From positions 868,001 through 932,000 of the forward strand of contig OY970206.1 in NCBI GenBank assembly GCA_963708425.1: a DNA stretch of 64,000 nucleotides. The letters run 5' to 3'. Source of the DNA: JACMNW01 sp963708425 (GTDB lineage Bacteria > Pseudomonadota > Alphaproteobacteria > Rhodobacterales > Rhodobacteraceae). The notes beneath the pieces were generated by a model, which made no database searches, was not told the DNA's origin, and worked only from the letters and a program-made list of their open reading frames with translations. The translations under genes and the position numbers were made by a program. Of the stretch, positions 1-8,849 are shown piece by piece (position 1 is the stretch's first letter; each line of letters begins with the position of its first letter).

Positions 1-2
1 CC

Positions 3-662
3 AAACGGCGGATGACGATGCTGTTCCAGCTGATCTGCAAGGATCGCGGCATCGACTGTGATCCGGTGGATGGGTTTTGGGGGCCGGTTACGCAAGAGGC
101 CTATGAGCGGCTTGTGCATCTGATTGAACAGGGAACGCTGCCGCCGAACTGGCGCGATGATGAACCTTCGGATGCCAATCCCAATGTCTGGCCGCGCGAC
201 ACCGGAAATCAGGCCGCCATGCGTGCCTTTTACGGGCCGCCCGGCGCACCGCCGATCACGCGTGTCCGGGTTCCGTGGAAACTGCGGCTGGCTTGGAACA
301 AGTCACAAGCCGTGACCCATATCGGCTGTCATGCGAAGGTTGCGGGCAGCGTCGAGGCGGTACTGGAGAGGGTGCATGCGCATTACGGCGAGGCCGAGCT
401 AAAGCGGCTGCGGCTTGACCTGTATGGCGGCTGCTTCGCGAACCGCAAAAAGCGTGGCGGGTCGTCATGGTCTACGCATGCCTGGGCGGTGGCGCTCGAT
501 TGGGATCCGGAACGGAATCAGCTGAATTTTGGCCGTGACCGGGCGACGCTTGACCACCGCGACTATGATTTCTGGTGGCATACGTGGGAGGCCGAGGGCT
601 GGGTCAGCTTGGGCCGTTCGCGCAACTTTGACTGGATGCACATTCAGGCGGCACGGTTGTAG
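3..662 (+). CDS. M15-family peptidase with peptidoglycan-binding-like N-terminus (5' partial)
   Basis: The frame is open to the left edge, so the gene probably begins upstream; the first in-window ATG is at 12. Counting from that ATG, residues 10-35 (DPVDGFWGPVTQEAYERL) look like a peptidoglycan-binding type 1 repeat. The C-terminal half has the zinc-peptidase pattern of D-Ala-D-Ala carboxypeptidase/endolysin family M15: STHAWAVALDWD (His and Asp ligands) and a final WMHIQ (His ligand). It probably cleaves peptidoglycan peptides. Similar genes occur both in phages and as chromosomal genes; no phage genes are visible here. The family call is good; the role is inferred. Confidence 0.72.
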   Translation, partial: KRRMTMLFQLICKDRGIDCDPVDGFWGPVTQEAYERLVHLIEQGTLPPNWRDDEPSDANPNVWPRDTGNQAAMRAFYGPPGAPPITRVRVPWKLRLAWNKSQAVTHIGCHAKVAGSVEAVLERVHAHYGEAELKRLRLDLYGGCFANRKKRGGSSWSTHAWAVALDWDPERNQLNFGRDRATLDHRDYDFWWHTWEAEGWVSLGRSRNFDWMHIQAARL

Positions 663-1031
663 AGGAGTGCCGGCCAGACCTGTCTGCAGCGCGTGTCTGC
701 TATGCGCGCATCGATGAACGACCGCGGCGTCGGCTGATGCGTGGGGCTTTCAATGACGGCTACTATCTTCGGAACAGTCGTGCCCCGCGTCGCGCCCGTC
801 GTCCGTTTAACCCGCTGACAGGCCGCCCAGCCCCCCATCAGATCCCAAAGGGTTGGCGCTTCGTGCAAGTCCGCTTCAGTCGATCAACATCTCTTCGCGC
901 GCCCAGCGCAGCATCCAAGGGTGTGCAAAACCGTTAACAACTTCCTAATAAAAATTGCACTTATAAACGATATCAATATGTTACCCATCGTAACACGCGT
1001 GTTACCCGCCTGGTATGACGGTCACCAAAAT
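663..1031. other. Convergent intergenic region without a gene
   Basis: About 370 bases lie between two convergent genes. No ORF here has family character or a convincing ribosome binding site. The right third (930-1010) is AT-rich and carries the composite palindromic site listed separately. No intrinsic terminator with a T-run was found. Confidence 0.6.
970..1006 (+). repeat. Composite palindromic site, copy A
   Basis: ATATCAATA (970-978), 11 variable bases, then GTAACACGCGTGTTACC (990-1006), whose core GTAACACGCGTGTTAC is a perfect 16-bp palindrome. The same composite with identical internal spacing recurs at 28360-28396 on the other strand. An extra TGTTAC half-site lies at 979-984. Both copies sit between convergent genes, so an ordinary promoter operator is unlikely. 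The function is unknown. Confidence 0.75.
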
Positions 1032-2024
1032 TTAGATCTCGAATAGCGTCGCCTGCGCACGACCCGCACGCTTTGATGCGTACAGGGCCTGATCGGCATC
1101 GGTTAGCATTTGCTCAGGGTCGGATTCCGCATAAAGCGAAGATACGGTCATGCCGATACTGGCAGCGATGCGGCAGGTCTGGCCTTCAAATTCCATCGGC
1201 ACGTTCAGGCGGGAAATGATGCGTTGCGCAATCTGTTGCATCAGCGCGGTATCGGCCAGTGCTGGTAGCACGACAACGAATTCGTCACCACCAACGCGCG
1301 CGACAGTATCCCCAGTACGGGTTTCGGCACAGAGCACCTTGGCCACTTCGCGCAGCACATGATCACCAGCCGCGTGGCCCAAAGTGTCATTGACCGCCTT
1401 AAAGTAATCAAGGTCTATGTGCATCAGGCAAAATGGTGTCGTGTGGCGGGATAGAATGCTGAGCTCGAGGTCAAGCGCGCGTCGGTTACGAAGGCCGGTC
1501 AGAGTATCGGTTAGCGCCTGTTCTTCGGCGACGACTTTGGCACCTTGCAGGCGCAGGTTCAGATTGCGCAGTTCGTCCATCACCGCCGATTTCGCTTCGA
1601 CGAGATACAGTAGTTCTACAGTCAGGTCAGTTGCGGCAAAATCGGCGTCGGTCAGGTCATGATGACGCACGGCATCAATGACACCGATGCCGAAGGATAG
1701 GTTTATCAGCAATCCCAACCCACGTGCGCGCGGCAAAGCAATGCCCCGCATCGGGGGTAATTTGCAGCCCCGCAGGCTCAGATACAGCCGCTTGCCCGCA
1801 TGAGCGACCAGATCGGCCATGGTTTCAACCCCTGCTGGGCGGCGCACTTCGAAGATGTCGAAAAGCCTGTGCGCCGACAGCGATGTTTCGGGGAACAGTT
1901 TGGTAAGCGTCGATCCTGCGCTGATGATATCGCCGAATGGCGACAGGCACAGGTGCATCGGCATCAGTTGGTTAAGGGTCGCTAGATCGAGGCTGATCTC
2001 GTGGTCCAAAGAAGCGCCGTCCAT
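1032..2024 (-). CDS. HNOBA-GGDEF diguanylate cyclase
   Basis: Predicted to make cyclic-di-GMP from two GTP. Residues about 15-120 resemble the heme-NO-binding-associated (HNOBA) sensor domain. Residues about 140-170 form a helical linker, and the rest is a GGDEF domain. The active-site motif is intact (GGDEF, 245-249), and an RxxD inhibitory site (RTGD, 236-239) sits the canonical five residues upstream, so product inhibition is expected. The gene follows the H-NOX-like gene by three bases, implying translational coupling and a sensor-effector pair. No transmembrane segment is apparent, so it should be cytoplasmic. Confidence in the domains is high; the input signal is unknown. Confidence 0.9.
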   Translation of the reverse strand: MDGASLDHEISLDLATLNQLMPMHLCLSPFGDIISAGSTLTKLFPETSLSAHRLFDIFEVRRPAGVETMADLVAHAGKRLYLSLRGCKLPPMRGIALPRARGLGLLINLSFGIGVIDAVRHHDLTDADFAATDLTVELLYLVEAKSAVMDELRNLNLRLQGAKVVAEEQALTDTLTGLRNRRALDLELSILSRHTTPFCLMHIDLDYFKAVNDTLGHAAGDHVLREVAKVLCAETRTGDTVARVGGDEFVVVLPALADTALMQQIAQRIISRLNVPMEFEGQTCRIAASIGMTVSSLYAESDPEQMLTDADQALYASKRAGRAQATLFEI

Positions 2025-2027
2025 GGG

Positions 2028-2615
2028 TCAGCCTGCCTTTGCCGCAAGATCAAAGCGCCGCCCAGCGGCAAAGCTCTGTTCCAGAATGTGGATGTGAATA
2101 ACCTCTACGCCCTCGGTCAGCCCCTGATGATTAAGTACGACCAGTGCGCCGTAATCATCGGCCATGGTGCGCAGCAGGCCCATCATCACATGGCCACCGC
2201 CCTGAACCGGGGACCGGCAGGCAAGCAAGAATTGATCATTGCCGCCGTCAACGAGCGAAAAACTGGGTAAATCGAGATCAGGTACTGCCATGCGCCCGCG
2301 CCCCGGCAGGTCTTCGAGGGAATGGAGGAAATCAAGGAAACCGACCCCGCCAAATCGCAACAGCCTGCGCAGCGCTTCGACATTTGGGTGACTGACAAGA
2401 TAGGTCCCCAAGTCTTCCAGCACGGTTTCGCGCGGGCGATCCAGATGATGTGCGGCGGCATTGATCACGGCGTCAGTCAGGGCGGCGTCATAGGTTAGCA
2501 TCGCCTCGAAGCTGTCGAAACCAAGGCGGGCATTCTGGGCGACAGCCGCCCATGCTGATGGGCCATAAGTATCACGCATAAAGCACTGAAGTGATCGATT
2601 GATAAGACCGTGCAT
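2028..2615 (-). CDS. H-NOX-like protein lacking the heme histidine
   Basis: A 195-residue H-NOX (heme nitric oxide/oxygen binding) fold protein, typical in length, starting MHGLINRSL with a GAGGG ribosome site just upstream. Aligned by eye to soluble guanylate cyclase beta1, FLHSLEDLPGRGRM matches the segment carrying the heme ligand His105, but here that position is Pro104. The YxSxR propionate-binding motif reads C133-R-S135-P-V137, keeping only the Ser. Heme binding by the usual mode is therefore doubtful. It is coupled to the downstream HNOBA-GGDEF cyclase, as NO sensors usually are. It may be a heme-free regulator or may bind another ligand. The fold call is strong; the loss of ligand rests on manual alignment. 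Confidence 0.82.
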   Translation of the reverse strand: MHGLINRSLQCFMRDTYGPSAWAAVAQNARLGFDSFEAMLTYDAALTDAVINAAAHHLDRPRETVLEDLGTYLVSHPNVEALRRLLRFGGVGFLDFLHSLEDLPGRGRMAVPDLDLPSFSLVDGGNDQFLLACRSPVQGGGHVMMGLLRTMADDYGALVVLNHQGLTEGVEVIHIHILEQSFAAGRRFDLAAKAG

Positions 2616-2721
2616 TTGCCCTCGCCGTCGCTGCTTGGCACAGGACTAGCTGCAAGGAGTTAACAAAGTCCTTACAGGAGAGATCTAGCGTTAACCTCGC
2701 ACCCCTAGGAAGGCTTATGAC

Positions 2722-4461
2722 TTAGGGAAAGATAGTCAGGCCGCGGTCGCCAGCCTTAATCTGACTCAAAGGTGCCGGCGTCATTATGGGCGGCCCGGCT
2801 TGCAGTTGAGTGATGATCGCAGCACCGGTGGCATCATACGGCAAGTATCCCTCAAGAGTTGCAACGGAGCGCCGTTCGACCGTACCGTTGACCTTCACCA
2901 ACGCCTCGTACCGCATATAATCGCCGGTATCGCGCAACACGATGATAGCCTCATTGCCGGAGTAGAGCTGGCTAAAATCAGCGACTACCATCACGCAACC
3001 CGGCTTGCCGTCGGCCATGGGCGTGCGACAGGCGGTTAGCCAGCTGGCCAGATCATAGGGCTGCATGCCTGCCAGCAACAGATCGCGGTCCGTGGTTGCG
3101 GTGGCAGGCTGCAATGGCAGGATCGCCTTGAGGTCGGCAAGCACCGTGACTGGATCCGCTTCAGTGAAATCGGGGGGAACGACGGCGGCACTGGCAAGGG
3201 CGGTTGCCAATGCCTCTTGCCCAGGCTCCTTGGCCAAGGCTTCTAGCGCGGTGCGCGCATCTGCACCCGCGATACCCCAATCGCCGAACTGGCTGATATC
3301 AAGCGCCGGGATGGATGTGCGCCCGGACTGGTATCTGGCCAGTTGATCACTGGCCGAAATGCGTTCAGCGTTCAGAACCGGCGTCAGCCAAAGTGCTGCC
3401 ACCGCGACACCTGACAGCGCCATGATAACATTGCCTTGCCGAATGCGCGCCATCCAGCCGGACCGACGGACCACGGCCACGGCGTAAAGCACGCCATAGC
3501 CCATCGCAAAAATCGTCATCAGGGCGGCGAACAATCGGTCCGGCGTCCAACCGTATTGGTCGACCCGTAGCCAGACGGAGTAAGCGGCAAGGCCAGCAGG
3601 GACTGGCAGGATTAGCGCCAAGGCTTGAGTTGCGAGCGCCAATAGCGGGCTTTGAGTTGCATCGGCGTCGCTTTGATCAATTGCCGTGGTGATCAGCGTG
3701 GCCGACGCGGCGGTCATGGCAAGCAGGGTTGCCGCGACCGACAATTGGCCGAACAGGCCCGATAGCCCTTGGATCGGCAGGGCCACGATGAACACCACCA
3801 GCACCACTAGGACGACCGGCAGCAGCAGGCGGAGAAGCCGCAAGATCAGGTAGGGGGAGACGTAATCTTTCATCTCCTCCACCACGGCCAATGCCAAACC
3901 CAGCGTCAGGCCGGTTATCAAGAAGGGAACTAATTTGATGTCGATCAGGTCTTGGATGATGGTCAGACCAACAATCGAAAGCAAGGTGTCGGACAGATAG
4001 ATAACGCCCCAGACCACACCGACAAAAACCCAAGCGGCGGCGTAGCGCACGACAATGGTCCATGCAGATGAGAACAGTGCGGGATAGTCGAGCCAGCCGG
4101 GGCCTGATGCGGCAACTATGAACGGTAACGGGACAGTGGCGATGATGGTCGTCGCCAGTACCGGGAACGGGCCGAAGAAGTAATCGTCCAGCGCATCAAA
4201 GCGCAGGCTGGCCCATTGGAACAGGATCGTTGCCACCACACCCAAAGCCGCGGCAGCGATTGCCGAGCGTAGGATAGCCAGCGGCCCGGCCATCGCCAGA
4301 AGACCGGTGAAAAACGTGGCGACAAAGGTGACAAGAGCAAGAAACCCACGGTCCCCGAGGATGCCGCGATCGGCAATTTCGCTAAGCAGATAAAAGCTGA
4401 TCCCCGCCAAAGCGCCGATCAGCGCCATCTGCCCCCGCCGAAATGTTGTCATATCCATCAT
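2722..4461 (-). CDS. DUF4153 multi-pass membrane protein
   Basis: 579 residues. The first about 370 residues contain roughly ten hydrophobic membrane segments, with a charged loop around residues 205-215 (VEEMKDYVSPYLILRLLRLL) typical of DUF4153 proteins. The last about 200 residues are soluble and mainly polar, probably periplasmic. No enzymatic motif is recognised. It stands alone, separated by about 100 bases from the H-NOX gene, which is on the same strand downstream. The role is unknown. Confidence 0.72.
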   Translation of the reverse strand: MMDMTTFRRGQMALIGALAGISFYLLSEIADRGILGDRGFLALVTFVATFFTGLLAMAGPLAILRSAIAAAALGVVATILFQWASLRFDALDDYFFGPFPVLATTIIATVPLPFIVAASGPGWLDYPALFSSAWTIVVRYAAAWVFVGVVWGVIYLSDTLLSIVGLTIIQDLIDIKLVPFLITGLTLGLALAVVEEMKDYVSPYLILRLLRLLLPVVLVVLVVFIVALPIQGLSGLFGQLSVAATLLAMTAASATLITTAIDQSDADATQSPLLALATQALALILPVPAGLAAYSVWLRVDQYGWTPDRLFAALMTIFAMGYGVLYAVAVVRRSGWMARIRQGNVIMALSGVAVAALWLTPVLNAERISASDQLARYQSGRTSIPALDISQFGDWGIAGADARTALEALAKEPGQEALATALASAAVVPPDFTEADPVTVLADLKAILPLQPATATTDRDLLLAGMQPYDLASWLTACRTPMADGKPGCVMVVADFSQLYSGNEAIIVLRDTGDYMRYEALVKVNGTVERRSVATLEGYLPYDATGAAIITQLQAGPPIMTPAPLSQIKAGDRGLTIFP

Positions 4462-4514
4462 ATCCCCCGAGGTCGTTTCGGACCAACGTAGCTTAGCAGG
4501 TGCGGCAATGCCAG

Positions 4515-5040
4515 CTACGCGAAGCCTGTACTTACAGGGGTGCGGCAGGCCCAGAGCGTCACTTCAGCAACAATTGCCCGGTCGTCTGACGGGCAAGGCA
4601 TCACTTTGATGTCGGAACGCGGACCGTCTTTGCCGACCATTGCCGCATCAACCACTTTCGAGCTGGGCGCTTTCGCAAAAACGAAATCAATCCGGTCGGG
4701 GTGATCGTCGGTGGCGGTTTCCTCGTATGTTGGGGTCTAAGTGCAGGCGGGCCGGGCCACCGGATCAGAGTTTATCGTGCGATAGGCACCGATGAAAACT
4801 GCGCCAGTCAGTCGTTTGGTGGTGGGGCATTCCACCGTGACGGGATGACGGCCTGTCGCATGGGGGCGTCTGCTCAATTCAGATGCGAGGGCTCATGGAA
4901 ATCGCCTGTTACGAAAACCGCAGCGGCGGCACTCGCAGCGTTGATGACGACGATAGTTTCTTCAATACCCTTGCCATCGCTATCGCCGTCACCCCAGACA
5001 TTGCAGCTCATCAGCTGAAGAGTGGTTTCGGCGAGGTCGG
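4515..5040 (-). pseudogene. Endonuclease/exonuclease/phosphatase family protein, broken
   Basis: Minus-strand translation gives clear pieces of the endonuclease/exonuclease/phosphatase fold: LQLMSCNVWGDGDSDGKG, then VFVTGDFHEPSHLN (family motif GDFNEPSH), and in another frame AYRTINSDPVARP, TPTYEETATDDHPDRIDFVF and SDDRAIVAEVTLW. The pieces are interrupted by TGA after HLN, TAG before TPTYEE, and at least one frameshift between them. The N-terminal part is missing. Both stops stand where relatives have Trp, and two further expected Trp codons read Cys (ECPTT, MPCPSDD). No intact reading frame remains. Confidence 0.72.
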
Positions 5041-5148
5041 GCGTGGTTCATAACGCAAAAGCAAGCGCGACAAGAAGGCGGTGCGCCGGAACGCTCCATT
5101 TTGACCGGAACGCCGGGTTACGACAGTGCCCGTGACATTTCCACGACG

Positions 5149-5466
5149 TCAGACGCGGGGGGCAATCAGGATCACAGCGGCCCCGACGACGGCGAGACCG
5201 GCACCGATCAAGTCTATGCGGTCGGGGCGAATACCCTCGACGGCCCACATCCACCCGAGGCTGGCGGCGATATAGATGCCACCGTAGGCCGCAAAGCTAC
5301 GCCCCGCATAGGTAGGCGGGGTAAGTGCCAACGCGTAGGCAAATCCGGCAAGCGCCAGCGCGCCAGGGATCAACCAAAACGCCGATGCCCCTGACCGCCA
5401 CCATGCCCATACCGCAAAGCAGCCAGCGATTTCCAGACTGGCAGCAAGGGGATAGAGCAGGATCAT
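5149..5466 (-). CDS. YnfA/UPF0060 family small membrane protein
   Basis: 105 residues, the usual length for UPF0060. Four hydrophobic segments and the family signatures are present: AGCFAVWAWWR near residue 15, TPPTYAGRSFAAYGGIYIAASLGWMW in the middle, and DRIDLIGAGLAVVGAAVIL at the end. An inner-membrane protein, sometimes grouped with small multidrug-resistance-like transporters; its substrate is not established. Its ATG overlaps the stop of the upstream NAD synthetase gene by four bases, so it is probably co-translated with it. Confidence 0.88.
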   Translation of the reverse strand: MILLYPLAASLEIAGCFAVWAWWRSGASAFWLIPGALALAGFAYALALTPPTYAGRSFAAYGGIYIAASLGWMWAVEGIRPDRIDLIGAGLAVVGAAVILIAPRV

Positions 5467-7121
5467 CCGTTATCGCGCCATCTGTTGGCGATCGGATAGC
5501 GGCGATCCAGCCCAAAGGCCTTGGGCGTAAGTCTGGTGCCGGGCGCGGCCTGATAACGTTTGTATTCACTAAGATACAGCAGATGCTCCACCCGCTTCAC
5601 CGTCGCCAGATCAAACCCCTCCATCACCAGATCGGCAATCGAGGCTTCGCGGTCCACCAGCCCATCAAGAATGGCGTCCAGCACAGGATAGGGCGGCAGG
5701 CTGTCGTCATCGCGTTGGTTGGGGCGCAGTTCTGCCGACGGGGGTTTAGAGATAACACGCGCCGGGATCATCTCGCCCACCGGGGCCAGCATCCAAGAGC
5801 GATGGTTTTCATTGCGCCAGCGACAGGTTTCAAACACGCGGGTTTTGTACATATCTTTGATTGGGTTGAAGCCGCCATTCATATCGCCATAAATCGTGCA
5901 ATAGCCGACCGCGACCTCGGATTTATTGCCGGTGGTCAACAGCATTTCGCCAAACTTGTTTGACAACGCCATCAGCATCAGCCCGCGCAGGCGGGACTGG
6001 ATGTTTTCTTCGGTGATCCCCGGTGCGGTGCCTTCGAACAGATGCGCCAGCGCGCCGCCAACCGCGTCTTGCGCGCCAGTGATTGATACGGTGTCTAGAC
6101 GGCAGCCGATATTGCGGGCAACTTCGGCGGCGTCATCCAGCGAGTGCTGGCTGGTGAAGGCCGAGGGCAGCATCACGCAACGCACGTTCTCGGGGCCAAT
6201 TGCATCGGCGGCGATGGTTGCGACAATCGCGCTATCAATGCCGCCAGACAGGCCTAGCAGCACTTTCTTGAAGCCGGTCTTGGCCAAGTAATCGCGCGTG
6301 GCCATCACACAGGTATGATAATCGGCTTCCCAGATTTTCGGAGTTTCGGCCAGCATGCCGCCCGTCGCTTGCCAGCCTTCTGCGGTTTTCGTGAAATCGA
6401 TGTGGGTAACACACTCGTCGAACTGCGGCAGCTGGGCTGCCAGATGACCCCCGGGGTTCAGAACGAACGACGCGCCATCGAACACCTGATCATCTTGGCC
6501 ACCTATCATGTTCAGATAGACCAACGGCAGACCGGTCTCAACGACGCGGGCCACCATCAGGTTCATCCGCGTTGACGGCTTGCCGCGATGGTAGGGCGAT
6601 CCGTTGGGAACCAACAAAATCTCGGCCCCCGTCTCGGCCAACGTATCGGACACTTCGGAATGCCACGCGTCTTCGCAAATCGGAGTTCCGATGCGCAGCG
6701 GGCCAATGCGGTACGGGCCGTGCACATCTGACGGGGAAAACACCCGCTTTTCATCAAACACGCCGTCGTTTGGCAGATTGTGTTTCAGAACGACTGTCAG
6801 GATTTTGCCGCCCTGCAAAACGTAGAAGGCGTTGTACAGTTTACCGTCCTTCAGGTGCGGCCCACCGATGCCCAGCGCTGGGCCGTCCGAGCAAGCCAGC
6901 GCCAGTGCATCTATGGCAGCCATCGCGGTGCGGGCAAAGACGGGTTTCATCACCAAGTCTTGCGTCTGGTAGCCAGTGATGAACATTTCCGTCAGCGCCA
7001 CCATATCGGCACCGACATCGCGCCCCTGTTGCCACGCGGCCTGCGCTTTGGCCGCATTGCCAGCGATATCGCCAACCGTTGGGTTCAACTGCGCCAGGGT
7101 TAGGCGAAATTTATCGGACAT
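5463..7121 (-). CDS. nadE: Glutamine-dependent NAD+ synthetase
   Basis: 552 residues in two domains, as expected for the glutamine-using enzyme, which amidates nicotinate adenine dinucleotide with ATP to give NAD+. Residues 1-260 are a nitrilase-type glutaminase with the Glu-Lys-Cys triad visible in ALTEMFITGY, KHNLPNDGVFDE and TPICEDAWH. The C-terminal half is the synthetase, with P-loop LLGLSGGIDSA and LLTTGNKSEVAVGY. It leads a two-gene unit with ynfA and is divergent from the MORN gene. The call is firm. Confidence 0.96.
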   Translation of the reverse strand: MSDKFRLTLAQLNPTVGDIAGNAAKAQAAWQQGRDVGADMVALTEMFITGYQTQDLVMKPVFARTAMAAIDALALACSDGPALGIGGPHLKDGKLYNAFYVLQGGKILTVVLKHNLPNDGVFDEKRVFSPSDVHGPYRIGPLRIGTPICEDAWHSEVSDTLAETGAEILLVPNGSPYHRGKPSTRMNLMVARVVETGLPLVYLNMIGGQDDQVFDGASFVLNPGGHLAAQLPQFDECVTHIDFTKTAEGWQATGGMLAETPKIWEADYHTCVMATRDYLAKTGFKKVLLGLSGGIDSAIVATIAADAIGPENVRCVMLPSAFTSQHSLDDAAEVARNIGCRLDTVSITGAQDAVGGALAHLFEGTAPGITEENIQSRLRGLMLMALSNKFGEMLLTTGNKSEVAVGYCTIYGDMNGGFNPIKDMYKTRVFETCRWRNENHRSWMLAPVGEMIPARVISKPPSAELRPNQRDDDSLPPYPVLDAILDGLVDREASIADLVMEGFDLATVKRVEHLLYLSEYKRYQAAPGTRLTPKAFGLDRRYPIANRWRDNG

Positions 7122-7331
7122 GTTGCGTCACTCCGCCCGGCTTTGGGGCTTAGGGTTTCTTGGCAGTGGTTCTAGCAGAGTTGCGGGCGAGGAAAAGCCG
7201 ATTGCTGCGCAGACTACGTCGCCCGCTTGTCACACCCATGGCCCGAGGGTAGCATTGCGGCAAAGAATGGGCGCAGAGTCGGGGCCATGCCCCAGACTGA
7301 GGCGGGCGTGAACAGGGCAAGGGGCGATCTG

Positions 7332-8837
7332 GTGATACTTCGGTTTGGTACGGGCGTGGCGCGGGCAACTTATTTAGCGGCGGGCTTTGGTCTTGTCTTA
7401 GCAAGTGGCGCTGTTGCGCAGACGGACGGCGAGGTGATCGCCAAGCAATACGACGATGGGTCAATCTACGAGGGCACCTTCAAGGATGGTCGCCAACACG
7501 GCACCGGCACCTACAAGCTGGCGAATGGATATGAATACACCGGCGAGTGGGTGGAGGGCGAGATCAAGGGTGTAGGCAAGGCCCGCTTCCCCAATGGATC
7601 AGTCTATGAAGGTGTTTTCGCGGCGGGCAAGCCGGAAGGCAAAGGCAAGATAACCTTTGCTGATGGTGGCACCTACGAAGGCGATTGGGCGAATGGCAAG
7701 ATGACCGGCGTAGGCGTGGCTCGCTACGCCAATAGTGCTGTTTATACTGGGGCGTTCGTTGACGGCGTGCATGACGGTACGGGTGTCATCGAAAATCCGG
7801 GCGGTTATCGCTATGACGGGACTTGGGTCAAGGGCGTTAAAGAAGGCACGGGCAAGATCACTTATCCCGATGGCGCGGTTTATGACGGTGGTCTGGTGCG
7901 CGGCCAGCGGTCTGGCAAAGGGACGCTGACCATGCCTGATGGTCTAACCTATGTTGGGGATTGGGCCGATGGCCAGATTAACGGCACTGGCAAGTTGACG
8001 CAGCCAAATGGTGATGTTTACGAAGGCCCGCTGACCAACGGCCAAAGGCAGGGCAAAGGCCGTGTCAGCTATGGCAACGGCGATGTGTATGAGGGCGATT
8101 TTGCCAATGACAAGCGGCATGGCAAGGGCGTGTTTCGGGGTGCCGACGGCTATGTTTATGACGGCAGCTGGGTGGATGGCCGGATTGAAGGCGATGGCAC
8201 TGTCACCTATCCTGACAAATCGGTTTACGTAGGCCAGTTCAAAGCCGATCAGGCCGAAGGCAATGGCAAGATCACCTATGCCGATGGGTCAACTTATGAG
8301 GGCTTATGGAAGGCCGGGGCGATTGCCGGAAAGGGCCGCGCCACTTATGCAAATGGATTGGTCTATGAGGGTACTTTTGCCGATGCAAAACCGCACGGTC
8401 AGGGTGTGATGACCTATCCTGACGGCTATCGTTATGAGGGCGAATGGAGCGAGGGGCAGCGCCAGGGAACCGGCACCGCGACCTATGCCGATGGCACGGT
8501 GTACAAGGGCGATTTCGTCAACGGCCAGCGTGAAGGTAAGGGCGAGATCACGATGAAGGACGGCTTTCGCTATACCGGTGATTGGAAAGCCGGTGAGATT
8601 GATGGTCGCGGCATTGCAACTTATGCCAATGGCGATGTCTATGAGGGGCGGTTCGTCAAAGGTAAACGACAGGGTCAAGGCGTGATGCGCTATGCCTCGG
8701 GTGAAGAGGCAGCTGGCGAGTGGACGGGCGGCGGGCTTACTGGCCCTGCCGAGGCGATACCTGCCGAAACAACCGCCCCCGCAGATGACTCAGTGGTGCC
8801 CGCTGATGGCGCCCCGCCGGCCACTGATGGTGGTTGA
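7332..8837 (+). CDS. Exported MORN-repeat protein
   Basis: Start chosen at GTG 7332 because AAGGGGCG lies seven bases upstream and the resulting N-terminus is a signal peptide (ILRFGTGVARATYLAAGFGLVLASGAVAQ); ATGs at 7227 and 7287 are alternatives without good ribosome sites. After the signal come 18 clear tandem MORN repeats plus one degenerate copy, each 23 residues (for example YEGTFKDGRQHGTG), then an Ala/Pro/Asp-rich tail. MORN arrays form elongated beta-solenoid sheets that bind lipid or protein partners. Probably periplasmic or surface-exposed; the partner is unknown. It is monocistronic. Confidence 0.85.
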   Translation: MILRFGTGVARATYLAAGFGLVLASGAVAQTDGEVIAKQYDDGSIYEGTFKDGRQHGTGTYKLANGYEYTGEWVEGEIKGVGKARFPNGSVYEGVFAAGKPEGKGKITFADGGTYEGDWANGKMTGVGVARYANSAVYTGAFVDGVHDGTGVIENPGGYRYDGTWVKGVKEGTGKITYPDGAVYDGGLVRGQRSGKGTLTMPDGLTYVGDWADGQINGTGKLTQPNGDVYEGPLTNGQRQGKGRVSYGNGDVYEGDFANDKRHGKGVFRGADGYVYDGSWVDGRIEGDGTVTYPDKSVYVGQFKADQAEGNGKITYADGSTYEGLWKAGAIAGKGRATYANGLVYEGTFADAKPHGQGVMTYPDGYRYEGEWSEGQRQGTGTATYADGTVYKGDFVNGQREGKGEITMKDGFRYTGDWKAGEIDGRGIATYANGDVYEGRFVKGKRQGQGVMRYASGEEAAGEWTGGGLTGPAEAIPAETTAPADDSVVPADGAPPATDGG

Positions 8838-8849
8838 CGTCTGACGGCG

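Noticed and set aside
3..662. Prophage or gene transfer agent remnant suggested by the endolysin-like peptidase
   Set aside because: No other phage gene is within view on this side; the left edge prevents further judgement.
7440..8740. Tandem DNA repeat or CRISPR-like periodicity
   Set aside because: The period reflects the 69-base coding unit of MORN repeats; the DNA copies are diverged and lie in an open frame.
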